This document shows positions 23,882 through 35,700 of a stretch of 64,000 nucleotides of DNA, piece by piece; the stretch's first letter is position 1; every line of letters begins with the position of its first letter. The notes beneath the pieces were generated by a model that made no database searches, was not told the DNA's origin, and saw only the letters and a list, made by a program, of their open reading frames with translations. The DNA is from Homalodisca vitripennis (taxonomy: Eukaryota > Arthropoda > Insecta > Hemiptera > Cicadellidae), in the NCBI RefSeq assembly GCF_021130785.1, contig NC_060208.1:51561501-51625500 (forward strand), written 5' to 3'. Both the position numbers and the translations under genes were made by a program.

Positions 23882-26800
23882 TTTATAAGACGTTGATAGA
23901 CACATCAGCACTATCTGGGTGGGGTAGTTGTGTGTATGCTCTTACACACAAACCACTTTCTTAACAAAAATATAATGTGGTCAGAAACTGTAAGATACAA
24001 AATGAATACTATTGTATTAAAAACTTAATGGCATAGCTAAATTTTACAAATGGTCACACATTTTGCTACCATTACATCATATTAATTTTCTACAAAGATG
24101 TATTTCTCTAAACAAATCCTTTAATATTCTCTTAAGAATTTTTAATAACAAAATCTGGATTCTACATTGCTGAAAACCTACAAGGATCTCTGAAAGTGTT
24201 TGTTAAACAAAATTACAAAACTAAAGTTCATCACATGGATTTGTATACATACATCTTACATAGATAAAGTTGAGAACTTCATTTTTGTAATAATTAATTA
24301 CTTTAAAGTCACAGACAGGCCTCTTACATAGAGAAATATTTTTAATATTAATTTATGGTGAGAGTTGCCACTTCAGGACCACCACACAAGTTTAAATCTT
24401 ACGATAACCCAAAAGTTTGACCTATTATTTACTAATCCATCAAATGTCTTCATCAGCAATTTTGCCTGTTAATTTTCGGATTTCCATTTTAATAAATAGC
24501 CTTATTGCTGTAGTTAATGTGAAAAATTAAAAAACGTTAACATGTCAAAAGTAAATACTTAATTGCCTCACAATAAAATAGACATAGTAATTTTTGCAAA
24601 AAGTATATAATTAATACTGCATGAAATATTCTCACATTAGCAATAATTATTTACTCTAAAACCCCTTTTCTATCAGTCATTTTCATAATATAATATCCTA
24701 GAATGCCAGGTAAATAAAATGATTGTTCTACATACAGTTATACAAATTACTGTTTCACTTTTGTTGTTTGTTTGATTTTTATTTTTAAAATTTTATTTAC
24801 ACACATTCTGTTTCTGATTTATTGAAAGATGTTTTCATGTAATTCTTAACCAAAACACGTAATATTACAGCATTTGAACATAACAAAAGCCAGTAGCAAA
24901 AAATGTTGATGTCCAAATGTAAAGAGGTTATTTTATTTATGGAAATTATTTTACTGAAGACATAAGTTTTACTCAATTACATGATTTATTTTAAAACAGT
25001 TATGACTTTAAGTTCATTACTACAATAACTGGAAGAAGTGTAAAAATGCAGAATGTAATTGAATACTAGTGACTTATATATTATGTGAGCACTATATACC
25101 AAAAGAAATATTAATGGTACTGTATTTGGCACTAACTGATATTGTTTGTTATGGCAAATTATCATATTCAGTGTAATACAATTTTAATTACTGATAACAA
25201 TTTCCAATCCAATTCTGTTAGCTGCCTGCAAAACCTAATAACTTAGTAACTTAAGTAGTAATACAAAAACAAACAGTCTTTATGACGGTTTGAACAAGAT
25301 TAGAAAGTATTTCTATTTCCAAACAGTTTGGCTTAAATGCCACAGGCCAATAGTACGCGCTTCGGTAGATGGCTACAGATGAAAAACATCCCTTGAGATA
25401 GAGATCATCATGAAACAATTAAATTCTATTGATCTGATTACAAATGTCTAAGAAAGCTATAAAATACATTTACATAAATTTATTTATATAGAACAAACTC
25501 AGTGTTTTGCAGGTAGCAAAATTAAATTTGACCCAATTTCTTATCGAAGACTGGAAATTCAGATCGTCATCATTAACACTAATTGTCATGGAGTACACAA
25601 AATATTATAGAACCTCGCACAGAGGTCAATGACAAGGTTCCGTCAACCAAATTCACTGTAGTGTACTAGGTCCAATAAGTAGTATTAGTAGACATTGCCT
25701 CCAGATACCACTATAAAGCAGTGATATACCAACATAGGTTGATTTCTGGTTGGTCTACACCTGTCCAGTAGCACCTACATTGGAAGCAGCAAAAACCAAC
25801 ATTACCATTTGTATGTGGCCATCCAACTCTTGCCCAAAAGAGCTTAAACTTAATCGGAAATATCCAGAAACTGTGATGACTTTGTTGATATGGCTAGTTC
25901 ACTGTAGAGGGTAATGGTTGTAATAGGCAAAAATCTCACAAAAATGGTATCAAAGATTGTTTAGTAAGCCTAAACACAGAAGATTCTTCCACTATTTATG
26001 AGCTTCAAGTGCTATAGGCTAGCACAGTCCTAGTCTAAAAAAGTACCCCCTCTTCCCTTCCAAGAACTACGTCCTTCTTCTAATGTGGTGTGGTTGAGGC
26101 TGTAAATACCTTATTAATTCTGTTCATGGGTTTCAGCAGAAGAAAGCCCCATTCTTCCACTTATCCTAAATATTCTGCCACGTTGGAAGTAGTACAAAAT
26201 ACATTGGTCCTAGCTGACCATTGCATAGATATATATACACACACATATGTGCAGTTAAAGTTTGTTAAATCTTCGCATGATTTTTTTGAATAGTCCAAAA
26301 CAGAATCTATTTTCTAGAAAATTTAAAACATTGGAGATTGTCCCAAAGGGAAGGGAGGGGCTTTGCTCTCTAACACAAAAGTAACAACCAACCCTTGTGA
26401 AAATTGTTGGAAAAAGACATAAACGAACGTTTTGGAAAAAATTCTAATCATTAACTTAAGATCATTATCTTTATCTTAATTTTTGAGAAATATACAGTCA
26501 AAGCCAATATGAGCCATTAAACTAACTCAGAAATCCCATATCAATAATAACATTTTTGATGAAAAACTAGCAAACTGATGGGTATCATTCTCAATTTGAA
26601 CAAACTTTGAAATAACTTCAAAATGAAGTATAATTACTTAACAGATATTTCATAACATGAGGCTGTTTAGTCACCTTAGAACGTGTAAGATTTTTCAAAA
26701 ACAGCAGGAAGATATTTGCAATCGTAACAAGTTTGTATGTTAAGATTTTTTGCAAACTTGATCATTTTGAACACATTGTTCATCTTATCTTGAATGCTTT

Positions 26801-27409
26801 AAAACAATCACAGTCACTGTTATCAAAAGGGCCCACTAACATGCAGAATATCTCAACAATGAATTGAAATAAGGTTGCCCATTTATTTGTACCTGAATTT
26901 AAATTTTGTTGTGTCTTTCTTAACAGTGTCTCACAAAGAGGATGTTATTATCTGAAAATGTTAAGAGAGTAATCCTCCAACAATTTGAATACACTGAAAA
27001 TTATTTTTTGAGATAGAAACAAAAAGGTTTACTTCTTTCGGCATCACTTAAAAATTGGATGTTTTCAGTTTGGATGAAATTTTGTGAAAATTTTCAATTG
27101 ATGAGCAAAGGGTATTCCCTGGGCTGATGATCACCATTTCCTCTCTTAACACTGTACTTGTAAAATATTACAGTTTTAAAACAGACTTGGTATATATATT
27201 TTTCTTAAAAATTCAGGTTTTATTTTTAAAATAAAGTAATTTACATTTTATGGTAATTAATCTGAGGATACATTTCTTAAATACACAATAATTCTGCATC
27301 TCTGAGTAATAACTAGTTTGCCTTGATCTGTAATATTATAAGTTAGTTTCGTATATATTGTATATTAGTTTATTATAACATTATACCTTTATTTCTACAT
27401 TGTTTGCAG
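23882..27409. other. Nested-gene intron 2, remainder
   Basis: 3.5 kb, AT-rich. At 25355-25400 a short block (cgcgcttcggtagatggcta, gaaaaacatccc, gagata) loosely resembles the hairpin-MITE interior at 37940-38010. Nothing else is supported. Confidence 0.45.
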
Positions 27410-27465
27410 GATGGCCGACAAGCATGATAAGAAAGGTGACCATGGAAAGCCTGGAGCAACCCCTG
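27410..27465 (+). CDS. Nested gene, coding exon 3 (Lys/His/Gly-rich)
   Basis: 56-nt exon between a good acceptor (pyrimidine-rich tract then TTTGCAG|G) and a donor CCTG|GTATGT. It reads MADKHDKKGDHGKPGATP. The ATG directly after the first base can serve as an alternative start if exon 2 is skipped, or as an internal Met29 when exon 2 is included. It ends in phase 1 and joins exon 4 to make Ala47. Composition (Lys, His, Asp, Gly, Pro) matches exon 4 closely, supporting a single low-complexity, probably disordered protein. I do not recognise the family. A 36-bp minisatellite starts within a few bases of the donor. Confidence 0.6.
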
Positions 27466-27467
27466 GT

Positions 27468-27690
27468 ATGTTTACTACCTCCGACCTCTCAAATTCAAAA
27501 TCTAAGTCTTGCTACCTCCTGACTTCTCAAATTCAAAATCTAAGTCTACTACCTCCGACCTCTCAAATTCAAAATCTAAGTCTACTACCTCCGACCTCTC
27601 AAATTCAAAATCTAAGTCTACTACCTCCGACCTCTCAAATTCACGATCTAAGTTTACTACCTCTGACCTCTCAACTTCGAGCTCTACAAA
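27468..27690 (+). repeat. 36-bp minisatellite (about 6 units) beside exon 3
   Basis: Tandem units of the form tactacctccgacctctcaa + attcaaaatctaagtc. The second unit is 38 bp, so the reading frame shifts by two there. The first unit is in frame with exon 3 if the donor is ignored, and every unit is open in one frame, encoding a 12-residue T-T-S-D-L-S-N-S-K-S-K-S repeat. It is intronic in the favoured model. Confidence 0.85.
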
Positions 27691-28156
27691 AGGTATACCA
27701 TGAAAGTTTGTACTATGTCGCTTACAAAAAATCTCAGTATTTTAAACTATTTTCATCATAAAAAAATATAGTCTATTATTTCAACAATATTTTACATGTT
27801 CTTTGATCTCTTTATTGTCATTAAGCACTTTACCAGCAAGGTCAGGTTTCAGGTAGAAAAAAAAGAAAGTTGACACTAGCAGCAGGTCAGGACTTATGGA
27901 GGGTGTTAAATTATTTCTCTTTTTATAAATTTAATTTTGGTTCTTTACAAAGGTGCCAATGTTTTGTCAAAGTAGTTGTGTCACATTCAAAGTGTGAGGA
28001 GAAAATTATCATGGAGCGCAAAATGACATTGGTGAATATTCCACAGTTCTTTTGATAAACTGCACAATATAACAACAAACATAAATTATTTTCTGGATGT
28101 ACCTTGTACTTAGTGTTGACATATACAAATTTAATAATCTCTGTAAAATGCTTCAG

Positions 28157-28239
28157 CTCCCAAAGGAGGAGCCCACCCTGATAAAGGCCACCCTGATCAG
28201 CACAAAGGTCAGCCTGCACCGCAGCCCAAGAAAAAGTGA
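28157..28239 (+). CDS. Nested gene, terminal coding exon 4
   Basis: Begins after AATGCTTCAG| and, in the phase left by exon 3, reads APKGGAHPDKGHPDQHKG then Q-P-A-P-Q-P-K-K-K and TGA at 28237. It contains two diverged G-H-P-D-x-x-K-G style repeats. The full product is 73 residues (45 if started in exon 3), strongly basic, without membrane segments or cysteines. Oddity: the stop overlaps a strong donor-like AAAAA|GTGAGC, so a longer spliced form cannot be excluded. A CAT-repeat follows the stop in the 3' UTR. The function is unknown; a small intrinsically disordered protein is all the sequence shows. Confidence 0.6.
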
Positions 28240-28450
28240 GCAAGCATCATCATCATCATCATCGGCTCTACAAACCATCAATCATCGCATCATCCATATC
28301 CTCATGATCATCAAGACATCATTCAATCGCATCATCCACCTGTTCCACAAGAGAAATCCACAAAAACGTTCCTTGAAATGAAGAATTGTTTATTATGAAC
28401 TCTTCAAATTCCTTCATAGTTCACGAATAAACATGTCATTTCATTAATAA
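28240..28450 (+). promoter_or_regulatory. 3' UTR and poly(A) signal of the nested gene
   Basis: The stop is followed by a CAT/ATC-rich tract and then a canonical AATAAA at 28426-28431 with a T-rich stretch after it. Cleavage would fall near 28445-28455, just before the transposon starting at 28492. The transcription unit therefore closes cleanly outside the mobile element. Confidence 0.55.
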
Positions 28451-28683
28451 TGTCTTTAAATTGCATCCTTTATGCTTTCTCCATATGTATACAGGTGTTC
28501 AGTAAAAGTGTTCCAACACTTTGGAATTTTTGTTCTACACATAAAAAAGTGCAAAATAGTTCATATGAAGGTATGTCCTAAATTCTTTAGTTTTCCGTCT
28601 ATATAATAAAAAAATTGATATATTTTTTGAACCAGTTAAGATAAAGTTATGAAACTTTACACAATAGCAAGTGTAGTTTTTAA

Positions 28684-29366
28684 CCCTCCGGCTGGCAACG
28701 TCGTAAATTACGACTCATTTTTTCCCGCCGTGAACTGGCAGAGTCGTAATATACGACTCATTAAACATCGTCTACTAATTACGTCATAGTTCCGATAATT
28801 ACCGCTCGAATCGCATAAAAGTTATATCACTTTAATCACAAGATCCCAAGCCTTCTAATAATGTATTCACTTATATATATATATATGTATGAATATTTGT
28901 TATTTTACTGGCCGCTAAAAGCTCCCGACTACTTCCGCGTGACGCGAATCGGCAACTGTTAGTGCTTGTATATAGTCTTGTTTTTTTTCAATTGTAATTT
29001 CATTTGTAAATAAAAGTGTTTATAACTATGTATTTCCTTTTTGTGCATAAGTAAGTGAACATTATGCATATTTTAGATTTTTAAATAAAATTAATTTTGA
29101 GTTTTTTTTTTAATGGCTTAATATAAAAAAGTGTTTTTTGAAAAAAAAAAAGTTTTGAGTTCTGACCATCAAACATCCACCATTATTTAGGCAAGTCAAA
29201 TTATAATTATTTTTATATTTTACAACATATTCTGCAGAGTAATTTGATGTATAAAGATTTTTTGTTTTCTCCAATAATTAATTGTACAGGATAAAAAATT
29301 AAAAACTCTGCACGAAGCTTCAAAACAGGGTGCCAGTCAAGGCTCAAATGCGCGCCAGCCGGAGGG
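28684..29366. mobile_element. piggyBac-type MITE with TTAA duplication
   Basis: 683 bp flanked by TTAA (28680-28683 and 29367-29370). The 13-bp inverted repeats CCCTCCGGCTGGC are perfect. Subterminal palindromes gtcgtaa(at)ttacgac occur twice near the left end. There is no open reading frame of note. It interrupts the left arm of the surrounding long-TIR element, so it inserted later. Confidence 0.9.
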
Positions 29367-29939
29367 TTAAGACTTTTGTACTCTGAACAGCTGATATCAA
29401 GTCAATGAGTTGATTGATGTGAAGAGCTGTTTATTTAAGTTATTATAAGTTGTTTATGTTTCTGGCATTGTTGGCATTTATTCATAACTAAAAGAACTTA
29501 TTTTTTCTGTACTTAAAAAGTGTTCATTTTTAAATACTGTAGTGTATTGTTTGTCTTAATTAGTAAGTGTTTGTGATTAAGTTTCTTTTCAATAGTAACA
29601 AGGAATGGCAAATAATGAAATTAACTATTTTACCACCTCAGAAATGGCAGATATGCATCTAATGTATGGCCTTGCTAATTGTAATAGTTTTGAAGCAAGA
29701 AGACTGTATCAGATTCCATATTTTGTGTTGCCTTGCAATAAAACTTTTTCAAAAATTCATCAATAACTTGTACAGACAGAAAGCTTTACACACAATAAAG
29801 GTAACTCAGGTCAATTGGTCGTATTAATTGGTTTCAGTAAGAATTCCTGAATTGGAATAATCCATATTAGATGTCATAACAGACCACCCCCACAAAAGTA
29901 CTAGAAAACTTGGTTTGTATTTCAATGTTAGCAATACAA

Positions 29940-30690
29940 CAGTCTGGACTCTACTATATGAACAACAACTTCATCCTTACTACATACATCGAGTTCACTC
30001 ATTGTTACCTCGTGATTATCATCCTCGAATCCATCTTTATCAGTGGTTTATCCAAAAATCTGTAAATTCAAAATTTTTTGAGTAATGTTATTTTCACAGA
30101 TGAGGCCAAATCTTCAAGAACAATAATTGTTAATTTTCACAACTCATACATTTGGTCCATTGATAACCCTCATGCAATTACACAGGATCGTTACCAATAT
30201 CAGTTTTCTTTAGATGTTTGGGCTGGCATAATTGGTGAAAGATTGTTTGTAAGATTTTTACCAGATATTTTTAATGGCCAAACATATTTATAGTTTTTGA
30301 CTCATGACCTTCCAACTATTATTGAGGATTTGCCAATAAACACCTGCAATAATATGTGGTTTATGCAAGATGGGGCTCCAGCCCATTTTAGTTTAAATGT
30401 TAGAAACTATTTTGGATGGGGCATACGACAAGTGGATCGGTCGTGGGGGCCTAGTTCCTTGGCCTGCTAGGTCCCCAGACAATCTCTTGGACTTTTTTCC
30501 TATGGGGCCACCTAAGGTCACTGGTTTATGCCACTCCCGTAGGTAACATCGAAGAATTACAAGGAAGGATATTAAATGGCATTGGTATAATCCAGCAGTT
30601 ACTTGGCATTTCTGAAAGAGTCCGCTAGTCAATGAGGAGGCGCTTAGATGCCTGCATTTTAAACAGAGGCCTGCCACTTTGAGCAATTCT
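29940..30690 (+). pseudogene. Tc1/mariner-superfamily transposase, decayed
   Basis: Readable parts are SNVIFTDEAKSSRTIIVN (first catalytic Asp), SLDVWAGIIGERLFVRFLPD, NNMWFMQDGAPAHFSLNVRN (second Asp) and, after a frameshift, P-W-P-A-R-S-P-D-N-L-L-D-F-F. Spacing between the second and third Asp is about 40 residues allowing for the indel, close to DD41D-type elements. The end is V-G-N-I-E-E-L-Q-G-R followed by stops. Related to the elements at 39.0, 47.5 and 62 kb. Confidence 0.85.
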
Positions 30691-31349
30691 TATAGGTAGA
30701 TATCGTTGTTTCAAAATGAAAACTACCCGATTTTATGGGTGTTTCACTTCTACATGTAATATTTAAAGTTTTAAAAAGAATAAATTTGTTTAAATTTTTT
30801 TTGCTCATATAGTTTTTTTACAACTTAAACAGCTGTTCACATCAATCAGCTCATTGATTTGAAATCAGCTATTCCGAGTACAAAAAATCTTGAAAACTAC
30901 ACTAGCTAGTGTGTAATGGTTTAAAACACGATTTTATGTCTAGTAGTCCAGGTAGTTGTTTTTCATCCGATTTTGATGAAACAAACATTGTTGAACTTAT
31001 AACAAATTTTCTTCAAAAAAGTATTCCTCCATATTTTTGGTAAAATTAGTCGGTTTGAGTTATTTTGGTTAGAATAATTTAAACCTCCGCCATTTTGAAA
31101 CAGTTAAAAAAATTTATTGTTAATATTTATTTTCAAAAAGGACTACCAAAGATTAATACAATTCTCATGTTTCATACCTTTATCTTTACTGGTTCAAAAG
31201 ATATAATTTGTTTTATAAAAAACACATACAGACAGATAGACGGAAAACTAGAGGTTTTAAAACATACCTTCATATGAAATTTTTTGATCATTTTTATGTG
31301 TAGAACAAAATCCCAAAGTGTCGGTACACTTTTACTGGACACCTTGTAT

Positions 31350-31689
31350 ATAAGTGGGAAAATATTCTGTTGGCCTAAACATTTGTTTGGAAAATGTCTG
31401 TAGATACACATGGTCTGTGTTTGTGGGGAAAGAAGGATCCTCTATAAACTTAGCATTTGGTTGACATCAGGATATGTTTTTAAATTTTTTAATAATATTA
31501 GTTTTTTAACTTTTAACATTTTCAAACCCACATTAACTATGATTTTACTTTAAAATAATGCATCTTTTTTTTAAAAATGAATTAATAAAAATTGGTTTGA
31601 TGAGGCTAAAAAGTGTTAATATTTTAATATACTAAATTATAATGTATATAAAAATGCAGCAAATTCGTTAAGTGTTAATGAAGTCTACT
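31350..31689. other. Unassigned intronic sequence
   Basis: AT-rich spacer between the long-TIR element and the LINE tail. Nothing recognised. Confidence 0.4.
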
Positions 31690-32740
31690 TGTATTTTATT
31701 TATTTATTGGTAATTTAGTTTACATTATGACAAGCTTAAGCTTACATATGACACATCAGTTTGTTATATAAATAATGCTAACCTACATTAGAATCAATTA
31801 ATTAAAATTAATACATATAATCTAGAATATTTAAGAAATACACCTTCGTAATGAAAAAATATAAAAATAATTTATGTTCCATTAAAAAACTCAGAAACAC
31901 TGTAATATGCCTGGGCAATCAGATGCTGTTATAGGGCACTTCTGGACTTGGTGATAGATTTTTCCAATTTTAAATGAACTGGGAGTTTATTATATAATCT
32001 GAGCGAAGAGTAAATTGCTCCCCACTCATACATGGTGGTGGACAATGTAAGTTGACATGTCTTAGCTGGTAATGATGAGTGATTTGGTTACTGAGAGTAG
32101 TACTATTAATATTTGGTCTATGAAATGATAGTAGTTCCTAAATGTAAATGCAAGACAGTGTTAAAATTTCAAAATTTTGAAGATTTGTTTGCATGATTCA
32201 GTAACTGAAACATAACTCTAATTCTTTTTTGAGTTTTAAAAAATTGTGTGTAAGTCTACAGAGTTGCTCCAGAACATCACCCATATCTCAGATGGGAGTA
32301 CATGTATCGTAGTAGACAGCCTTTAGCATATTAAAATTAACGACTGCACTTTAAGACCTTTAAGGCAAAACAAGCAGAGCTTAGTTTACCATTCAAAAAG
32401 TAACATGAGTCTTACAGTCAATATGGGTGTCCATTATGACACCAAAAAAACTTTGCTGAAGACACCACTTCCTCTATCTTTTCATTTAAAATTTTCCTCA
32501 GAGATGGAACGTGTAAAAAAATTAATAATTTGACTTTTTAACAGGTTTAATTTGAGCCCATTTGAAGAAAACTATAAGTTTGCTACATCTGAAGTTAGAG
32601 TCAATACATTTTTGAGAGCGTCTAATTTTGAATTTGCAACTGTTAGTGTAGTGCCGTCAGCAAAGAGAATGGATGACGCTTTCAATAAGGCATGTGAGAA
32701 GTCGTTTATGTGTAGTAAAAATAAAGTATTGTAGGTTTAG
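31690..32740 (-). mobile_element. Non-LTR retrotransposon 3' fragment, decayed
   Basis: Minus-strand reverse transcriptase remnants: LFLLHINDFSHALLKASS, then SSILFADGTTLTVANS (FADG for the usual FADD), then GLKLNLLKSQ, and further down V-I-M-D-T-H-I-D-C-K-T-H-V, E-W-G-A-I-Y-S-S-L-R-L-Y-N and L-P-V-H-L-K. Several stops and shifts are present. The 3' end shows an (AATA)n tail near 31695-31710. It is 5'-truncated and in the same orientation as CRLF3. Confidence 0.82.
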
Positions 32741-33930
32741 TTCAGTAAAATTCATTCATGCTGTAGGACAGTAGTGGAATATACCATTTTAAATTATGTC
32801 TCATAGCAAAATCTAGTCATCTTTATTTATTTGTCTGAACTGACATACTGATAAGGATTTAAAAACTGACTGATTAGACAGCTGTAGCAATAGACAAAAA
32901 CCTTATGACCTCACTCCTCCCACTTCGTCACCTCAAGTACTGAATACCTTGTACTGCCAATAAATCTGAACAAACCAACTTCTCCCATAGCTCACAAGGG
33001 TTAGTTATAATCTACTATTAATTGTAATGATTTAGACTTACCTTTTCCACAGTTCCTTGAAATGCTACAGACATGGTGAACCATCCTTGATAAAAAAAGA
33101 AAGCTTTTCAAATATTTTTTGTGCACATAGACTTAAGTCATTAGTTAGAAATGGAAAATTAACCTTTATTTTGTAGTTGTGCGTTGTTAAATTATAACTC
33201 CTTTAAAAGCTGATAATAATTCTTTCATAATAACACATATATGAAACTTTTTATAGAGTTCAACGTACATTTTCAAAAAAGAACATCCCATAATTGAGGA
33301 TATTCATGGTGAAGTTTGGTTTTGACTTTATATGTTATTACTGTTGCAAGACAGGCAGTATGCAATTGTTTATAATTATTGATTGTTGTATCGTGAAGTT
33401 GATGAATCATATATTGTTTTATTGACAACTGAACTATTATAAACTATTACAAATAATCTTAGTGGGATGGAATCATTAGTTCTGTTTAAAAAAGTGAAAG
33501 TTGTATTGGTAGTGGTGGTGCCAGCAGATAAAGTAAAGAAAAATATTTCTCTAATGAATTATTCATTGAGGAATCGGGATGATTATTAGTCTGAGTTGGG
33601 TGAATACTGTTTTATGATCTAAATAGAATGTTTTATAATACAAAAAAGTTATTAAGCCTAACATACAGGAAAATGTTACACAATTTATCTGATGAATGGC
33701 AGCACTCCAGTGGGCAAATTTATTTTTCTGCTTTCTCCTTTAATTTTCAACTGATTTTAATTTAAAAAAAGAAGATTTTTCCACATAGATAATAATAGAA
33801 TTTTATGTGTAGAAGCAAAACATTTTTTTAAATTATAGTAACAAAATTACTACATAAAACAAATTTAAATTTAAAAATTAAAATTTGCAAGTAGTCATTT
33901 TGTGGTAAATAAATTTAGAAACTTGTATTT
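32741..33930. other. Unassigned intronic sequence
   Basis: AT-rich CRLF3 intron 3 sequence with no supported feature. Confidence 0.4.
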
Positions 33931-33934
33931 TTAA

Positions 33935-35009
33935 CCCTTTGACGCCGGCGCTATTTGACATGCTCTGTGCCTGAGTGGCGGTGCGCACGAGACCTGCCTG
34001 CCCTCGCTGGGCGGCGGGATAACTTTCTTATTTTTTATTCAATTGGTTCCAAGTAAAGTTTTTATTTTGTAAAACTAAATTCCTTTTATTTTGAGTTAAT
34101 CTTACGAACTTTACGTCAGTTAATATATGTGTTTTACATTAATTTAGTTTGAAAAACTTGTGTTTCATTACATTTTAACCGTGTTTTGTGGTAAAAAAAA
34201 CATAGAATGAAGCTGTTTTCAAATAGTTATCATTGAAATTAGTTTTAACATCAGTATACAGCTTATGTTAGATTTTAATTAGAAAAGAAACATTTTCTTT
34301 GTGATAAGAGTACACCAATACGTTTTTATAATTACAAATTGTATTGAGTAGAGTTCAGGTAATTAAAGTTATTTACACAGATTTAAACAGATTGAAATAG
34401 ATTTGAGTATGATTTTCAAGTCCTTTTAATAATGTAGGATGGTGTGATACCTTTGAAAGCAAGGATTCAAACACAATCCTACGTCACAACCACTGCAGTA
34501 GATAGTGGATCTCTTCTCTCTTCTGGCTTTGCGGCACACTACACAGCGTTGTCGAGTATTGGATTGTTTTGGCCAGTGATTACTATTTCTAGCAGAAAGC
34601 CTAGTGGTTTCTCGTATGGTAGGACTCTGAACAATTCGCTCAGTGGGACCAAAACGAAGAAAAAGTCCTTGGACAAGCTTTAATCGAAAGTCACTAAGAG
34701 GCTTCTTTGTTCCATTTTCAGGTTTGTAGAGAATATAGCTGTTCAATAGAGTGGTATCCAAAAAATGAAAGAATAGTTTCTTTGCAGGTAAACGTTTCAA
34801 AACAAACTCAACAATTTAGATTAGTTTTTTTGTGAAAAATACAACCTTTTAAGAAACAAACAAAAAAAATTTGGCATGAAAAGGTTAGTTCGTTTAGGAG
34901 ATACAAAATAAAGAATAAAACACTACAGCACGGGACAGCAGGTGTCCCGCGCGTTACTCGGCCACTCATCACGAGTGGGACAGATGCTGTCCCGGCCGAC
35001 CTCAAAGGG
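33935..35009 (-). mobile_element. piggyBac deletion derivative
   Basis: 1075 bp flanked by TTAA (33931-33934, 35010-35013). The termini begin CCCTTTGA on both strands, followed by GC-rich subterminal sequence with related cgcacgagacctgc / gcacgggacagcaggtgtcc motifs. It retains only the 3' part of the transposase gene. Confidence 0.88.
34426..34800 (-). pseudogene. piggyBac transposase C-terminus with cysteine-rich domain
   Basis: The 124-codon frame opens KRLPAKKLFFHFLDTTLLNS, typical of the region just after the piggyBac catalytic core. It proceeds through FRLKLVQGLF and ends in a cross-brace zinc domain: QRCVVCRKARREKRSTIYCS, then GCDVGLCLNPCFQRYHTI. This cysteine-rich domain binds the element's ends in piggyBac transposases. 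The catalytic Asps and the N-terminus are missing, so it is non-functional alone, although the remaining frame is open and clean. Confidence 0.92.
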
Positions 35010-35013
35010 TTAA

Positions 35014-35700
35014 AACAGTTTGATCCAAATCTTTTTTTTCATTATTTCCGGTATTTATCTCTTGCCAGCTATGCGCCGCCGCTGCACATGTGCGTCATGG
35101 CTCCCGAGTCCCAACAGTCCTCAATTTTTGCGTAGCATAACAGCTGCGTGTGAATAGCAATCTTTACTGGTAAGTATTAAGCATCTATGTCGATTACCAT
35201 AATCAATAGCATCTCCACAAACTTTGTATAAGATCACAATATAAGAGCCAGAAATAAGTCTGAGATCTTACATTTACATAACAAAATAGTACAAAGGAAG
35301 ATTAAGCGATTAACAGTAAAGAGCTACAATAAGTTGCGTTTGTAAGTTCTAATTTTAATTTTTTGTCCATTAAATAGACATGAACTAGTGTGTTATTCTT
35401 TCAAGGGAGAGTAGAGGCCCAGGTTATATAATGAATATCCATGCCGAATGTGAACTAATACATAAGTACAAAAATTACAAATAATGAAGCCATCATGAAA
35501 ACAATCACCTACGATTGTGTGGCGAAGGTTGACCAGAAGCCATGTCCTTACAAGAAATAGCTTATTTTATCACGAAATGCAATTTGTCGAACTGTAAAAC
35601 CAATCTTAATCTCCAAACAGGTGTAGACGTGTTAACACGTAAAACAGTGACAAGCTATTACCGTGTTTGAGTGAGAGAGTAACTCTAGCCACAGCCAGCG
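35014..35700. other. Unassigned intronic sequence
   Basis: Less AT-rich than its neighbours around 35060-35150, but no gene or transposon end was recognised. Confidence 0.4.

Larger units (their letters stand above)
28492..31346 (+). mobile_element. Tc1/mariner-like element with long inverted repeats
   Basis: 2855 bp, flanked by TA (28490-28491, 31347-31348). The ends begin CAGGTGTTCAGTAAAAGTG and CAAGGTGTCCAGTAAAAGTG. The inverted similarity extends for several hundred bases: left arm 28492-28680 and 29371-29460, right arm about 30830-31346, with the right arm carrying extra sequence. It holds a decayed transposase (about 29940-30690) and a nested piggyBac-type MITE in the left arm. Confidence 0.88.

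Noticed and set aside
28097..28381. 94-codon frame with a Ser run overlapping the nested gene's last exon
   Set aside because: The exon is read in another frame that matches exon 3 in composition and phase; the Ser run comes from the CAT repeat in the 3' UTR.
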